This document shows positions 1-7,699 of a stretch of DNA of 64,000 nt, in pieces. The first letter of the stretch is position 1; each line of letters opens with the position of its first letter. Origin of the DNA: Cohnella silvisoli. GTDB taxonomy: Bacteria > Bacillota > Bacilli > Paenibacillales > Paenibacillaceae. A program made the position numbers and the translations under genes. The notes beneath the pieces are model-generated. The model was given only the letters and a program-made list of their open reading frames with translations, was not told the DNA's origin and ran no database searches. The DNA lies in assembly GCF_021190915.1 (NCBI RefSeq), contig NZ_JAIOAP010000002.1, positions 1 to 64,000 of the forward strand. Direction: 5' to 3'.

Positions 1-491
1 ATTATAGCGATGCCAAGCAGCCGCTGTTGATCGGCGGATCCCTCGACGAGCAAGACGAGCCTAAGCAAATCAAAATCAAACAACCGGATCCCAGCCATGT
101 GAATAACGCGTTGAGGTGGATTGAAAAGCCTGGCGTCCAAGCGTTCGTAGACAATCATATAGATAAAAAAGCCGTGACCGTTTTGGGGCGCGGCAAACTT
201 CACCCTGCTTTGAACCAAATCAAGTGGAATGTGACCGCGTGGCTGAACTTTACGTTTAATGGCATCGGGGCCAAACATTTGCAGGCTTATTTAGACGAGT
301 TTTGTTTCCGGTTGAACTTAAAACTCCGCCATACCCCGGTCTTCAGCCAACTGCTCCATTGGTGCGCTGCGACGCCAACCTTGACTTACAAAGATCTGAC
401 CCACAGCAAACCGGTTCTCACCGTTCCTTGGGTGGTCTGGGGAAGTAAAGCGAAGTGGAAAGGAAAGTATCTCACCCTATGGAATGCTTGA
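1..491 (+). CDS. IS1595/ISXO2-like transposase, 3' part (cut by window edge)
   Basis: The reading frame is open from base 3 to the stop at 489-491 and continues off the window, so the gene is partial only because of the window edge. It matches the C-terminal half of the complete copy at 50366-51292, with roughly ten substitutions over 154 residues. It keeps the ISXO2-type C-terminal block ending in KHLQAYLDEFCFRLN. The downstream sequence (492 to about 780) is also similar to that behind the complete copy, so the two are copies of one larger unit. It cannot be told here whether this copy is active. Confidence 0.85.
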   Translation, partial: YSDAKQPLLIGGSLDEQDEPKQIKIKQPDPSHVNNALRWIEKPGVQAFVDNHIDKKAVTVLGRGKLHPALNQIKWNVTAWLNFTFNGIGAKHLQAYLDEFCFRLNLKLRHTPVFSQLLHWCAATPTLTYKDLTHSKPVLTVPWVVWGSKAKWKGKYLTLWNA

Positions 492-584
492 TGCTTGGGA
501 TGACTGTTTTTTAAGTTGCCGATAATCCGTTCCATTCCAATTCAATTCACGAAACGGCAAACTTATGCGTGATATTCGGGAATC

Positions 585-692
585 CGTTGATTGCAACTCC
601 TTCTCAAATCATGGCATTCGAATATCCGCTGATTGGCAAATGCCCACTCAAGTCATGGCATTCGAATATCCACTGATTGGCAACTCACTTCT
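585..692. repeat. 42-bp tandem repeat behind transposase copy A
   Basis: Two full units (585-626 and 627-670) and a partial third, each starting CGNTGATTG and ending CATTCGAATATC; the second unit is 44 bp. The same repeat occurs with three full units behind the complete transposase (51380-51520). About ten bases past this array the sequence GGGATAATGGTACC appears, which is the inverse of a 13-mer repeated four times upstream of the complete copy. Apart from this array and the terminator, I see nothing coding in the 391-base gap 492-882. Confidence 0.8.
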
Positions 693-834
693 GAGACAAA
701 GGGATAATGGTACCATTTCTCCGAAATGGCACGGAAATTAGGCGCCGATTTTTCCCTACATTTTCCAGGTGATTAGATGGCCATTAACTTGGATGATTAT
801 AAGGAACCCAAAACTTATACTTGCTGATAGTCAA

Positions 835-866
835 GAAAGACCCGCCAACAATTTGGCGGGTCTTTC
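835..866 (-). terminator. Rho-independent terminator of the VanW gene
   Basis: A 13-bp stem with a very short loop (AAAGACCCGCCAA paired with TTGGCGGGTCTTT), directly past the stop codon of the minus-strand VanW gene. Read on the minus strand it is followed by a short T-containing tract. Confidence 0.85.
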
Positions 867-882
867 GCAGCAAAATCCATAT

Positions 883-1815
883 TCAAGGCTCAATTCCATT
901 CACATTCTGGTCAGAAATAATTTCTTTCGGCAATTGTTTTGACGCACTGGGGACGTCACGAGGCTTGTAATTAACCATATCTGAGGAATAGATCATAATA
1001 GTTACTTGCCCCCCATGAGCGCTAGCCCTAATAAGTACCGGCTGGTTGTACTTGTTCCGAAAAACAAAATCAGGACCGTACCAGCTCACCGTCGCATCGC
1101 GTCCTGGAGGCACATATGGAACGCTTCTGCTATGAGAATAGCGCTGGACGATCTGCAGCCCGGCTCGGTCTGCAGCATTATACAGCGTCGACGATATTTG
1201 GCAAATCCCTCCACCGATTCCTTCCGACACTTCTCCTTTCACGATTATTTTGGCACGTAAATACCCCTTCTTCTCTGATCGCTCCCCAACAATCTCATTA
1301 AACGAGAACGTCTCGCCAGGAAAAACAAATTGATTGTTAATCGCTTTGGCGGCAAGGTCGATATTCTTCGCACGATTTCTATTGTTGGAATTGAAGTAGG
1401 TCGTATATTGACCGATCATTTTTTCCCGAACGGACGCAAGCAGTTCACTGTCTACTTTCGGATAAGTCGTCAGCAGCGGCACTTCTATGCTGGACGAGGT
1501 TCCCTCGACAATAAAACCATATAACATATTCGCGAATGAAAGGCGATCGAGTTCCGTTCCTGTTTTCTCGGGGATGATTCTTCCCCCTTCGTCAAGTGCG
1601 GCATTTACGGGTGAGCGATGTGCTAACTTGCCCATTTTGTCCATTAGCTTGGTGAATTTAATGTCATTAACTAATGGCAAGCCGGGTAATGGAAACGCGT
1701 ATTCCGAACGTTTAACAATGGCAATGGGATGCCCTTGTCGAGAAATTTGCAAGGTGTCAGGCAGAGAAGCTAGTTGAAATAACAGGATAACGCCGGCAAT
1801 CCATTGCAGCCCCAA
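883..1815 (-). CDS. VanW family protein
   Basis: A 310-residue protein with an N-terminal hydrophobic segment (about residues 4-19), probably a signal anchor, so it likely sits on the outer face of the membrane. Residues about 160-285 carry the VanW signature, including GIGGGICQISSTLYNAA, RYSHSRSVPYVPPGRDATV and a Y-P motif. VanW proteins occur in some vancomycin-resistance clusters and widely in Bacillota, but their biochemical role is not settled. The start is TTG at 1815-1813, chosen because GGGAGG lies about ten bases upstream and no in-frame ATG has a ribosome site. No van genes lie nearby, so a resistance role is not suggested. Confidence 0.88.
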   Translation of the reverse strand: MGLQWIAGVILLFQLASLPDTLQISRQGHPIAIVKRSEYAFPLPGLPLVNDIKFTKLMDKMGKLAHRSPVNAALDEGGRIIPEKTGTELDRLSFANMLYGFIVEGTSSSIEVPLLTTYPKVDSELLASVREKMIGQYTTYFNSNNRNRAKNIDLAAKAINNQFVFPGETFSFNEIVGERSEKKGYLRAKIIVKGEVSEGIGGGICQISSTLYNAADRAGLQIVQRYSHSRSVPYVPPGRDATVSWYGPDFVFRNKYNQPVLIRASAHGGQVTIMIYSSDMVNYKPRDVPSASKQLPKEIISDQNVNGIEP

Positions 1816-1850
1816 ACCCAGAAACCTCCCATACGCGTACTCATCGAAAT

Positions 1851-2030
1851 TTATTGTTCAAATAACCTATTTACGGATACGTCCTGTTCTTGCTCCGGGT
1901 TATCGAGGGCATAGATTCTGGCTGTCTCATTTTGTTCGTCGACATGTTGAATGTAAACGGGTTTCTCTTGAAAGGTCACATTTTTCATATCCGGCGATGC
2001 GGCAATCTCAGCTGCTCTTTGCGTATTCAT
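1851..2030 (-). CDS. sspH: H-type small acid-soluble spore protein (SASP)
   Basis: A 59-residue ORF beginning MNTQRAAEIAASPDMKNV, followed by PVYIQHVDE and ARIYALDNPEQE. This is the conserved pattern of the SspH/H-type SASP family known from Bacillus, in which short proteins made in the forespore bind spore components. GGAGG sits nine bases before the ATG at 2030. The gene is separated by about 36 bases from the VanW gene on the same strand. It is direct evidence that the host forms endospores. I could not assign a sigma-G promoter with confidence. Confidence 0.93.
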   Translation of the reverse strand: MNTQRAAEIAASPDMKNVTFQEKPVYIQHVDEQNETARIYALDNPEQEQDVSVNRLFEQ

Positions 2031-2151
2031 TCAGGAGAACCTCCAATTCGATTTATCATAATGGTTCATACGCTCAATAATGTACCCCGGATCATTACAT
2101 AATTATTTGTAAGTTGGCTGAGAATAAAATGACAGAAGGGGGGAAAATGGA

Positions 2152-3327
2152 ATGAAGCGATTGGGTCGGGGAATGACGGCGGTACTTGCGGTTGCGGTAA
2201 CCTGTATGCTTCTGGAACATCGCTTTACGGTTTATGCTGCAGAGAAGCCCCAGAAATCCAAAATGACGATAACCGTTCGTTCAAGCCGGAATGCGACTTC
2301 GTTCAGCAGGCTTGAGATTGACAGCCCCAACATTGCGAAAGCATTGATCCATGCTAAAAAGGAAAATGATTATTATCCTCCCTATTTGACTGATATAGAT
2401 GTTGCTTTACTGCAAGGAGAACACGAACAGCATTATCGTTTGGAGCGTTCGGGCAATTTGTGGGACGAGCCGGCGATGACAAGTCTGCTATTGCCGGCCG
2501 CAGTAGCGGGTAGATTGCTAAGTTACGCGGAAGGTTTGAGACATACCCATTATGGGAAATTGACTCGGTGGGATGAAGCAAGAAATATCATAACCCGCAA
2601 AAGCATTTTCTCCGTTACGGATTTGGAGTCCGGACTTACTTTCAAAGTGCAGCGCCGAGCGGGAAGCGCTCATGCGGATGTCCAGCCGCTCACTAAGGAA
2701 GACTCGAAAATCATGAAGAGCATTTACAATGGACGTTGGAGTTGGAAACGCAAAGCGATTGTCGTCCAATCGGGCCATGGTCGGTTAGCCGCATCCATGA
2801 ACGGCATGCCTCATGGCGGGGACGGGATTCCGGGCAACGGTTTCTCCGGCCATTTCTGCATCCATTTCCTTGGCAGCACAACCCATCGATCCGACGTTCC
2901 CGATCCGGTCCATCAAATGATGGTGTATAAAGCGTCGGGAAATCTAAGAGCGTATTTCGATTCCGCTGCCCCGGAAGTGTTGGCAGAAAGCTTTATTGAA
3001 GCGATGTATCAACAGGACCCGGACATGCTGCGGCAAGTTTCGGAAGGAGCGCCGAGAGAGAAGCTCGCGTATTTCCTTCAGGAAATGGAGTCGCTAAAGT
3101 CAATCAGAATCCATGTACAACGCACCAAGCTTAAGGCAAAGAAAGCAAAACACCTTGCCTCAGAAGAGAGATTATCCGCAGAAATCAAACTGCCGGTTTT
3201 CATTCAAAAGAAAGGAAAGCCATTCGAACGAAGCTCCGTTTATTCCTTTTTTTTCAGAAGGGAATTCCCACAATCGCCTTGGCGTATTGAAGACGTACAA
3301 TTCCGTTACTCAAGTTTCAAACCATAG
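2152..3327 (+). CDS. Secreted protein of unknown function with GHFCIHF domain
   Basis: A 391-residue protein with a Sec-type signal peptide (about residues 1-30, ending near VYA). The central part (about residues 155-265) has a strongly patterned block: GLTFKVQRRAGSAHADVQPL, KIMKSIYNGRWSWKRKAI, ASMNGMPHGGDGIPGN, GHFCIHFLGSTTH, DPVHQMMV. The spaced His and Cys residues (HAD, GHFCIHF, THR, VHQM) suggest an enzyme-like domain, loosely reminiscent of YkuD-type catalytic loops. I know similar sequences only as uncharacterised secreted proteins of Bacillota. The C-terminal 120 residues are a separate alpha/beta region. The start has GGGGGG about eight bases upstream. Its 3' end overlaps the convergent gene by 22 bases. 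Confidence 0.7.
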   Translation: MKRLGRGMTAVLAVAVTCMLLEHRFTVYAAEKPQKSKMTITVRSSRNATSFSRLEIDSPNIAKALIHAKKENDYYPPYLTDIDVALLQGEHEQHYRLERSGNLWDEPAMTSLLLPAAVAGRLLSYAEGLRHTHYGKLTRWDEARNIITRKSIFSVTDLESGLTFKVQRRAGSAHADVQPLTKEDSKIMKSIYNGRWSWKRKAIVVQSGHGRLAASMNGMPHGGDGIPGNGFSGHFCIHFLGSTTHRSDVPDPVHQMMVYKASGNLRAYFDSAAPEVLAESFIEAMYQQDPDMLRQVSEGAPREKLAYFLQEMESLKSIRIHVQRTKLKAKKAKHLASEERLSAEIKLPVFIQKKGKPFERSSVYSFFFRREFPQSPWRIEDVQFRYSSFKP

Positions 3328-4796
3328 ATCTTCCCTCCTCGGGAAGCAACGACAACGTAATCGTTAAAGACGGCGGGCGAAGATTCGATGTTCGTTCCGA
3401 TATTCAAGCTCCCTGTCACTTTACCGCTGCTTGCGGCAATGACGGTGACGGTGCCAACCGAATCCGCCTGTATGATATAGGCTTTACCCGTGTTATCATA
3501 CACGTCAACGGGGGATGACCAGGCATAATTTTTCATCGGAAGTTTCCATACTTCGTGCCCGGTGGCTTTATCAAGCGCTACCATAAGACCGCCGCTAAAG
3601 GTTCCGTATCGGGCTATCGTGAAAATAACCAAATTGCCGATCTCTTTCTTGCCCAGTATTGGCGTAGCCAAGAGTCCTCCGTTAACCGGATGAGGTCCGA
3701 GCAGCGAGAAACACGGATATTTATTTTGCCAAACCGTCTTCCCGGTTAAACCGTTGATTTTCCGAATAAACGAGCTGCCGGATTTCCCCTGCTTATCGAC
3801 TTCTGTTCCGGTATATAAATAAGGTACGCCCCCCTCTTGCTCCAAGACGATCGTAGCGTCCGTATCATCGATTGCGGGAAGAGACCATAGAGGCGTGAAC
3901 GTCTTGAGATTCATGGCCTGCAGGGTACCGCCGTTATCGGCAAAATAAGCGATGTCCCCGAATGCGGCCACGGAGTTCTCAATGCCTTGATATTTGTTGT
4001 CCGCAGCTTTATAGCGATATTTGCTGATGACCGGGCTTATCGAGATGGATTTATTGCTCGGATTAAACACCGTATTCAGCTTCAGGTGGTAGAACAATCC
4101 GTTCTCCCCTCCGACAAGAAGGGTATCATCCAGCCGATTAAATATCGCGGAACTGTCAAAAGCACCCCATGTGCGATAAGCGAACTGGTCTTTGCCATTG
4201 ACGCGAAGCAGCCTCTTCTGATCCGTTAAACTATAGAGGTTAAATCCGATCGTACCGTTCTCCGGAATACCTTCACCCACATACAGCAGCGGGTAGCCGC
4301 GGGCATCTACCGAGACGCTCCCCTTGATCGGATTGCCCACCTTAATCGGATTGCGCGTCTCCTCACCCGACTCCAGGTCGATGAAATAGACAAATCCGTC
4401 CAGCGAGGCATAGATCACTTCCGTAAAATTAGGCTTGGCAAGAAACTTCGCTTTCACATTCATCGTTTGAAGCACTTCCGGAGCCCACCTTACAATGGCG
4501 GGTTGTCCTGTCCAACCGGCTCCGCCACCCCATGAGCTAGACTTCGTCTTCTTCTCCCATGCTAGGGTTGGGCGCAACAGCTTCATGTCCGTTGTTCCGT
4601 AAGCGGGAGCGCTGCGTTCATTCGATCCCCGGAACATAAGCACCCCTTCTACTTCGCTATATTTCTCGGGGAACACCTGCGACTGCGGCGGCTTCTGACT
4701 CCATTGGTAAGAAAAAAGACTTTCGGCTTGGGCGTTTCCTTGGAATAAACTGATGAGAACGAGTAGTAGGATAAAAGTCTTTTTTCCGTGAAACAT
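3306..4796 (-). CDS. Secreted PQQ-like beta-propeller repeat protein
   Basis: A 496-residue exported protein with signal peptide MFHGKKTFILLLVLISLF followed by NAQAE. The body is a series of WD/PQQ-like blades: repeated patterns of a hydrophobic strand, D or N, GxVY, then an aromatic (for example YASLDGFVYFIDLESGEE, AYFADNGGTLQAMNLKT, MVALDKATGHEVWKLPM, SSPAVFNDYVVVASRGGKIY). Such propellers are often scaffolds rather than PQQ-dependent enzymes; no dehydrogenase active-site signature was seen. It converges on and overlaps the preceding secreted-protein gene by 22 bases, so the two may share a termination region. Confidence 0.85.
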   Translation of the reverse strand: MFHGKKTFILLLVLISLFQGNAQAESLFSYQWSQKPPQSQVFPEKYSEVEGVLMFRGSNERSAPAYGTTDMKLLRPTLAWEKKTKSSSWGGGAGWTGQPAIVRWAPEVLQTMNVKAKFLAKPNFTEVIYASLDGFVYFIDLESGEETRNPIKVGNPIKGSVSVDARGYPLLYVGEGIPENGTIGFNLYSLTDQKRLLRVNGKDQFAYRTWGAFDSSAIFNRLDDTLLVGGENGLFYHLKLNTVFNPSNKSISISPVISKYRYKAADNKYQGIENSVAAFGDIAYFADNGGTLQAMNLKTFTPLWSLPAIDDTDATIVLEQEGGVPYLYTGTEVDKQGKSGSSFIRKINGLTGKTVWQNKYPCFSLLGPHPVNGGLLATPILGKKEIGNLVIFTIARYGTFSGGLMVALDKATGHEVWKLPMKNYAWSSPVDVYDNTGKAYIIQADSVGTVTVIAASSGKVTGSLNIGTNIESSPAVFNDYVVVASRGGKIYGLKLE

Positions 4797-5025
4797 CTCT
4801 ATTTATTCACTCCCGGCTTTAGGATAAATAGATTGTACATAGAAGTCGCCGAGAAGCTTGTCAAACGGTCTGGGTGGATAACGGGATTATTTGTCGCTTT
4901 AACATAGAAACAATCGGAATAGCTTTTATCGGCATAAAAATACCACCCTAAAGGTGGCTTCTCGAGGTTGTTCTTTGCATTCAAATTCAGGTAAAATATG
5001 GGGTAGTCACTAAGGGGGAAGAAAC

Positions 5026-6195
5026 ATGCAGCTTACGCGCAAATGGTCGGATAGCATTAAATGGATGCTGCTTAATCACAAAGTCATCTTGTTTCTTGTA
5101 GTCGTTCTGTTAATTAGCCTGAATATATGGCTGCTAGCCAAAATCTCATACATCTTCCATCCCTTCATCGTCATCCTGGAAACCGTCTTCCTCCCGTTCC
5201 TGCTTACGGGGGTTGCTTTCTACCTTCTGAATCCGATCGTGGATTATTTGGAACGTCAGAAAGTGCGTCGCGTGTATTCCATCGTAGCCTTATATTTGGT
5301 CATAATTACGGTCATTACGCTGGTCGTCATGAAAGTCGTTCCTCTGCTTAGCGAGCAGATCAGCAGCTTAATCGTAGAGTTTCCTAACTATAGCAAAGGG
5401 GCTCAACTGAAATTCGAAGAGCTCATCGGCAGCGAGTTCTTCAATCAACTTCAAAGCACGTTGGGCTTCGATACGACGAAGCTCGTCGATGATTTCTCTG
5501 GCCGCGTTTCCTCTATCTTGAGCAATACTTGGTCCGGACTCGGAAGTCTGGTCGGCAGAATCACGGAAACCGTACTCGCGATCATCACGGTCCCATTCGT
5601 TCTCTTCTATTTGCTTAAAGACCGGAGGAAGCTGACGCCTTTCGTGCTGGGCTTCTTCCCTAGTACCTTTCGGGCCCGAATGATTCGCGTCATGCTGGAA
5701 ATGAACCATCAGATCAGCTCCTATATTCGAGGACAGATCGTCATCAGCTTCTGCATTGGATGTCTACTGTATGTCGGCTACCTCATCATCGGATTGGACT
5801 ATTCCTTGGTTCTTGCTGTCATCGCAGCTTGCACGAGTATTGTTCCCTACTTGGGGCCAGCCATTGCTATTACGCCCGCATTGGTCGTGGCCATGGTTAC
5901 GTCTCCGGTTATGCTCTTAAAAATGCTGATCATCTGGACGATCGTGCAACTGATCGAAGGTAAATTCATATCACCGCAAATTATGGGCAAATCGATGCAC
6001 GTTCACCCGATAACGATTATTTTCGTCATCATCTCCGCGGGCAACTTATTCGGCATTGTCGGTATTATACTGGCCGTTCCCGGTTACGCCATCCTTAAGG
6101 TTATCGCCACGCACTTGTTCCGTTGGTTCAAATCGCGAACGGGACTATACGAGGAACCAACGGAAACGCAGAAGCCGGCAGTAGATGCGGATTAA
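5026..6195 (+). CDS. AI-2E family transporter (PerM/YtvI-like permease)
   Basis: A 389-residue polytopic membrane protein. Two long hydrophobic hairpins lie in residues 15-110, a soluble coiled region follows at about 115-165, then five or more helices at 185-370 with the family block QIVISFCIGCLLYVGYLIIG, VPYLGPAIAITPALVVA and GKSMHVHPITIIFVII. The order matches the AI-2E/YdiK/PerM family, whose members have been linked to autoinducer-2 export or Na+/H+ exchange; the substrate cannot be read from sequence. AGGGGGAAG precedes the ATG. It stands alone: the next gene is convergent with three bases between stops. Confidence 0.85.
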   Translation: MQLTRKWSDSIKWMLLNHKVILFLVVVLLISLNIWLLAKISYIFHPFIVILETVFLPFLLTGVAFYLLNPIVDYLERQKVRRVYSIVALYLVIITVITLVVMKVVPLLSEQISSLIVEFPNYSKGAQLKFEELIGSEFFNQLQSTLGFDTTKLVDDFSGRVSSILSNTWSGLGSLVGRITETVLAIITVPFVLFYLLKDRRKLTPFVLGFFPSTFRARMIRVMLEMNHQISSYIRGQIVISFCIGCLLYVGYLIIGLDYSLVLAVIAACTSIVPYLGPAIAITPALVVAMVTSPVMLLKMLIIWTIVQLIEGKFISPQIMGKSMHVHPITIIFVIISAGNLFGIVGIILAVPGYAILKVIATHLFRWFKSRTGLYEEPTETQKPAVDAD

Positions 6196-6198
6196 TCA

Positions 6199-6804
6199 TT
6201 AACAGGTTTCTTTTATTCGCTCAATGGTCATTCGTTGAATAAACCGGGCATATTTTTCCTTTTTCTTTCCGAGAGCTTGGAATTGGGAAATCAGATGTTG
6301 AACAATCGGAAGCAAGCGGCTTTCAGGGACATTCTCAAATAGCAATTGTGCGACTGCAGCTTTGATGGATTTCCCTTCTCCGCCGACATAGACATTGAAC
6401 CCGTCCTTCATTTTGACGATCCCAATATCTTTGAACAGCGGCTCGCTTGTCGCATTGGCACACCCTGCATATCCAACCTTGAGCGGACTTGGAACCGCAT
6501 GCCCGGCAACGATTTCGTTTAGTTGAATAGCGATCGATAACCCGGCTTCTTCCGCTCCTCTGCAGAAATTGCATGCGATTAAATTTTTCGAGAAGAAGCC
6601 GGTCGGATAAACCTCTAAACCTGACTCCTCGAGTTTGTGCTTTGTATCTTCATATTGAGCTTCATTAATCTCGATATATAGCTGTTTAAAGGTTGTAAAT
6701 TCAACTTTAACGTCCTCGGCGAGCACATCACCGATCGACTTCCACTGATCAATCGTAAACAAGCTTCCCCCAACGCCTAATCGGGGTGTAACCGCGATTT
6801 TCAT
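6199..6804 (-). CDS. Nitrite/sulfite reductase-like half-domain protein
   Basis: A 201-residue protein that looks like one half of a siroheme-dependent reductase: a ferredoxin-like N-terminal fold (about residues 1-65), a cluster-binding region with ACNFCRGAEEAG (about 78-90), and VGYAGCANATSEPLFKDIGI followed by YVGGEGK. In classical enzymes the second pair is GC-x3-C; here the last cysteine is a threonine, so the [4Fe-4S]/siroheme site is incomplete or different. The gene is the last of the copper island, 34 bases past the lipoprotein gene, with GGAGGAG before its ATG. A role in metal or thiol redox is inference only. Confidence 0.7.
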   Translation of the reverse strand: MKIAVTPRLGVGGSLFTIDQWKSIGDVLAEDVKVEFTTFKQLYIEINEAQYEDTKHKLEESGLEVYPTGFFSKNLIACNFCRGAEEAGLSIAIQLNEIVAGHAVPSPLKVGYAGCANATSEPLFKDIGIVKMKDGFNVYVGGEGKSIKAAVAQLLFENVPESRLLPIVQHLISQFQALGKKKEKYARFIQRMTIERIKETC

Positions 6805-6838
6805 TTTCTCTCCTCCAGAGCGCGTGCTAATTTCAAAC

Positions 6839-7681
6839 TTAAGGCACCTTTACGACAAACGGCACGATAAAAGTTTCGTCATTGCGTTGAAATTGGCCCC
6901 ATATTTTATAAACACCGCTTTGCGGAAACTTCGTCATAAACTGGGCATTCGGTCCCTTTGCATCTTCTTTCGTAGGATGAACGTGCAAATACTGCTCGGC
7001 ATCCGCGCTTAGGATGACGACATGGCCAACCGCTCCGAGATACGGCTGCAGATCCGTGATCGGCTCTTTCGTCTTGGCATCGACCATGTTAAAAGTTAAA
7101 TTCAAATCCATGTCGGCCATCAAGTGATCAAAGGTGAGTGTCACTTCGATGTCATTGATCGTTTTCACTAAGCTTTCTTCCGGAGTAATCTCTGCCAGTG
7201 CTGGAACAGTCCCCTCTACCTTAACCCACTTGCTTTGGGAAGTCGCGGAACCCCCTGTCGGGATATAGTCGGCAATCAGCTTGTAGTCTCCAGAGTTCGG
7301 GAACTTAGTGGTGATCTCAAATGTGCCATCGTCCTTATACTCAGGGTGAATATGATTAAAGTAAGATAAATCTTTGCTAACGACAATTAAATGCAGTTTC
7401 TTCTCATGGTTGATATCGAACTTGTTAATCGCGTTTCCATCTTTATCTTTAATTTGAATCGTAATCGCAGTGTCCGTGTTAGGCTTCGGCTTTTCAGTTG
7501 CAAAATGCCACGAGGCGCTTGTTGGTACACCCTTTTCTTCCGATGAGTTCATTCCAGCGTGTGATCCATGCTCTGCCGTTCCATTGCTGCTCTGCGCCAT
7601 CTTGTCATGATCGGTTTTCTTGCCGCAGGCAGTCAATAAAGCCACCGCGATAATTAACATCATTAATAATATTCGTTTCAT
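6839..7681 (-). CDS. Copper-operon lipoprotein with YtkA-like domains
   Basis: A 281-residue lipoprotein: signal MKRILLMMLIIAVALLTACG with lipobox LTAC, so it should be anchored on the outer membrane face. A His/Met-containing linker follows (KKTDHDKMAQS, EHGSHAGMNSS). Two similar beta-domains contain H-I-H and H-V-H motifs (FNHIHPEY, YLHVHP), typical of YtkA/FixH-like or copper-binding extracytoplasmic proteins. The start used is the internal ATG at 7681, since GGAGG with an eight-base spacing precedes it; an upstream ATG overlaps the copA stop without its own ribosome site. It follows copA directly, so export or scavenging of copper at the surface is likely. Confidence 0.82.
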   Translation of the reverse strand: MKRILLMMLIIAVALLTACGKKTDHDKMAQSSNGTAEHGSHAGMNSSEEKGVPTSASWHFATEKPKPNTDTAITIQIKDKDGNAINKFDINHEKKLHLIVVSKDLSYFNHIHPEYKDDGTFEITTKFPNSGDYKLIADYIPTGGSATSQSKWVKVEGTVPALAEITPEESLVKTINDIEVTLTFDHLMADMDLNLTFNMVDAKTKEPITDLQPYLGAVGHVVILSADAEQYLHVHPTKEDAKGPNAQFMTKFPQSGVYKIWGQFQRNDETFIVPFVVKVP

Positions 7682-7699
7682 CCCATTTTCCTCCATCAT

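Noticed and set aside
4799..4984. 61-aa minus-strand ORF between the propeller protein and the AI-2E gene
   Set aside because: No clear ribosome site, odd composition (many Tyr/Phe/Asn), no family resemblance; likely non-coding.
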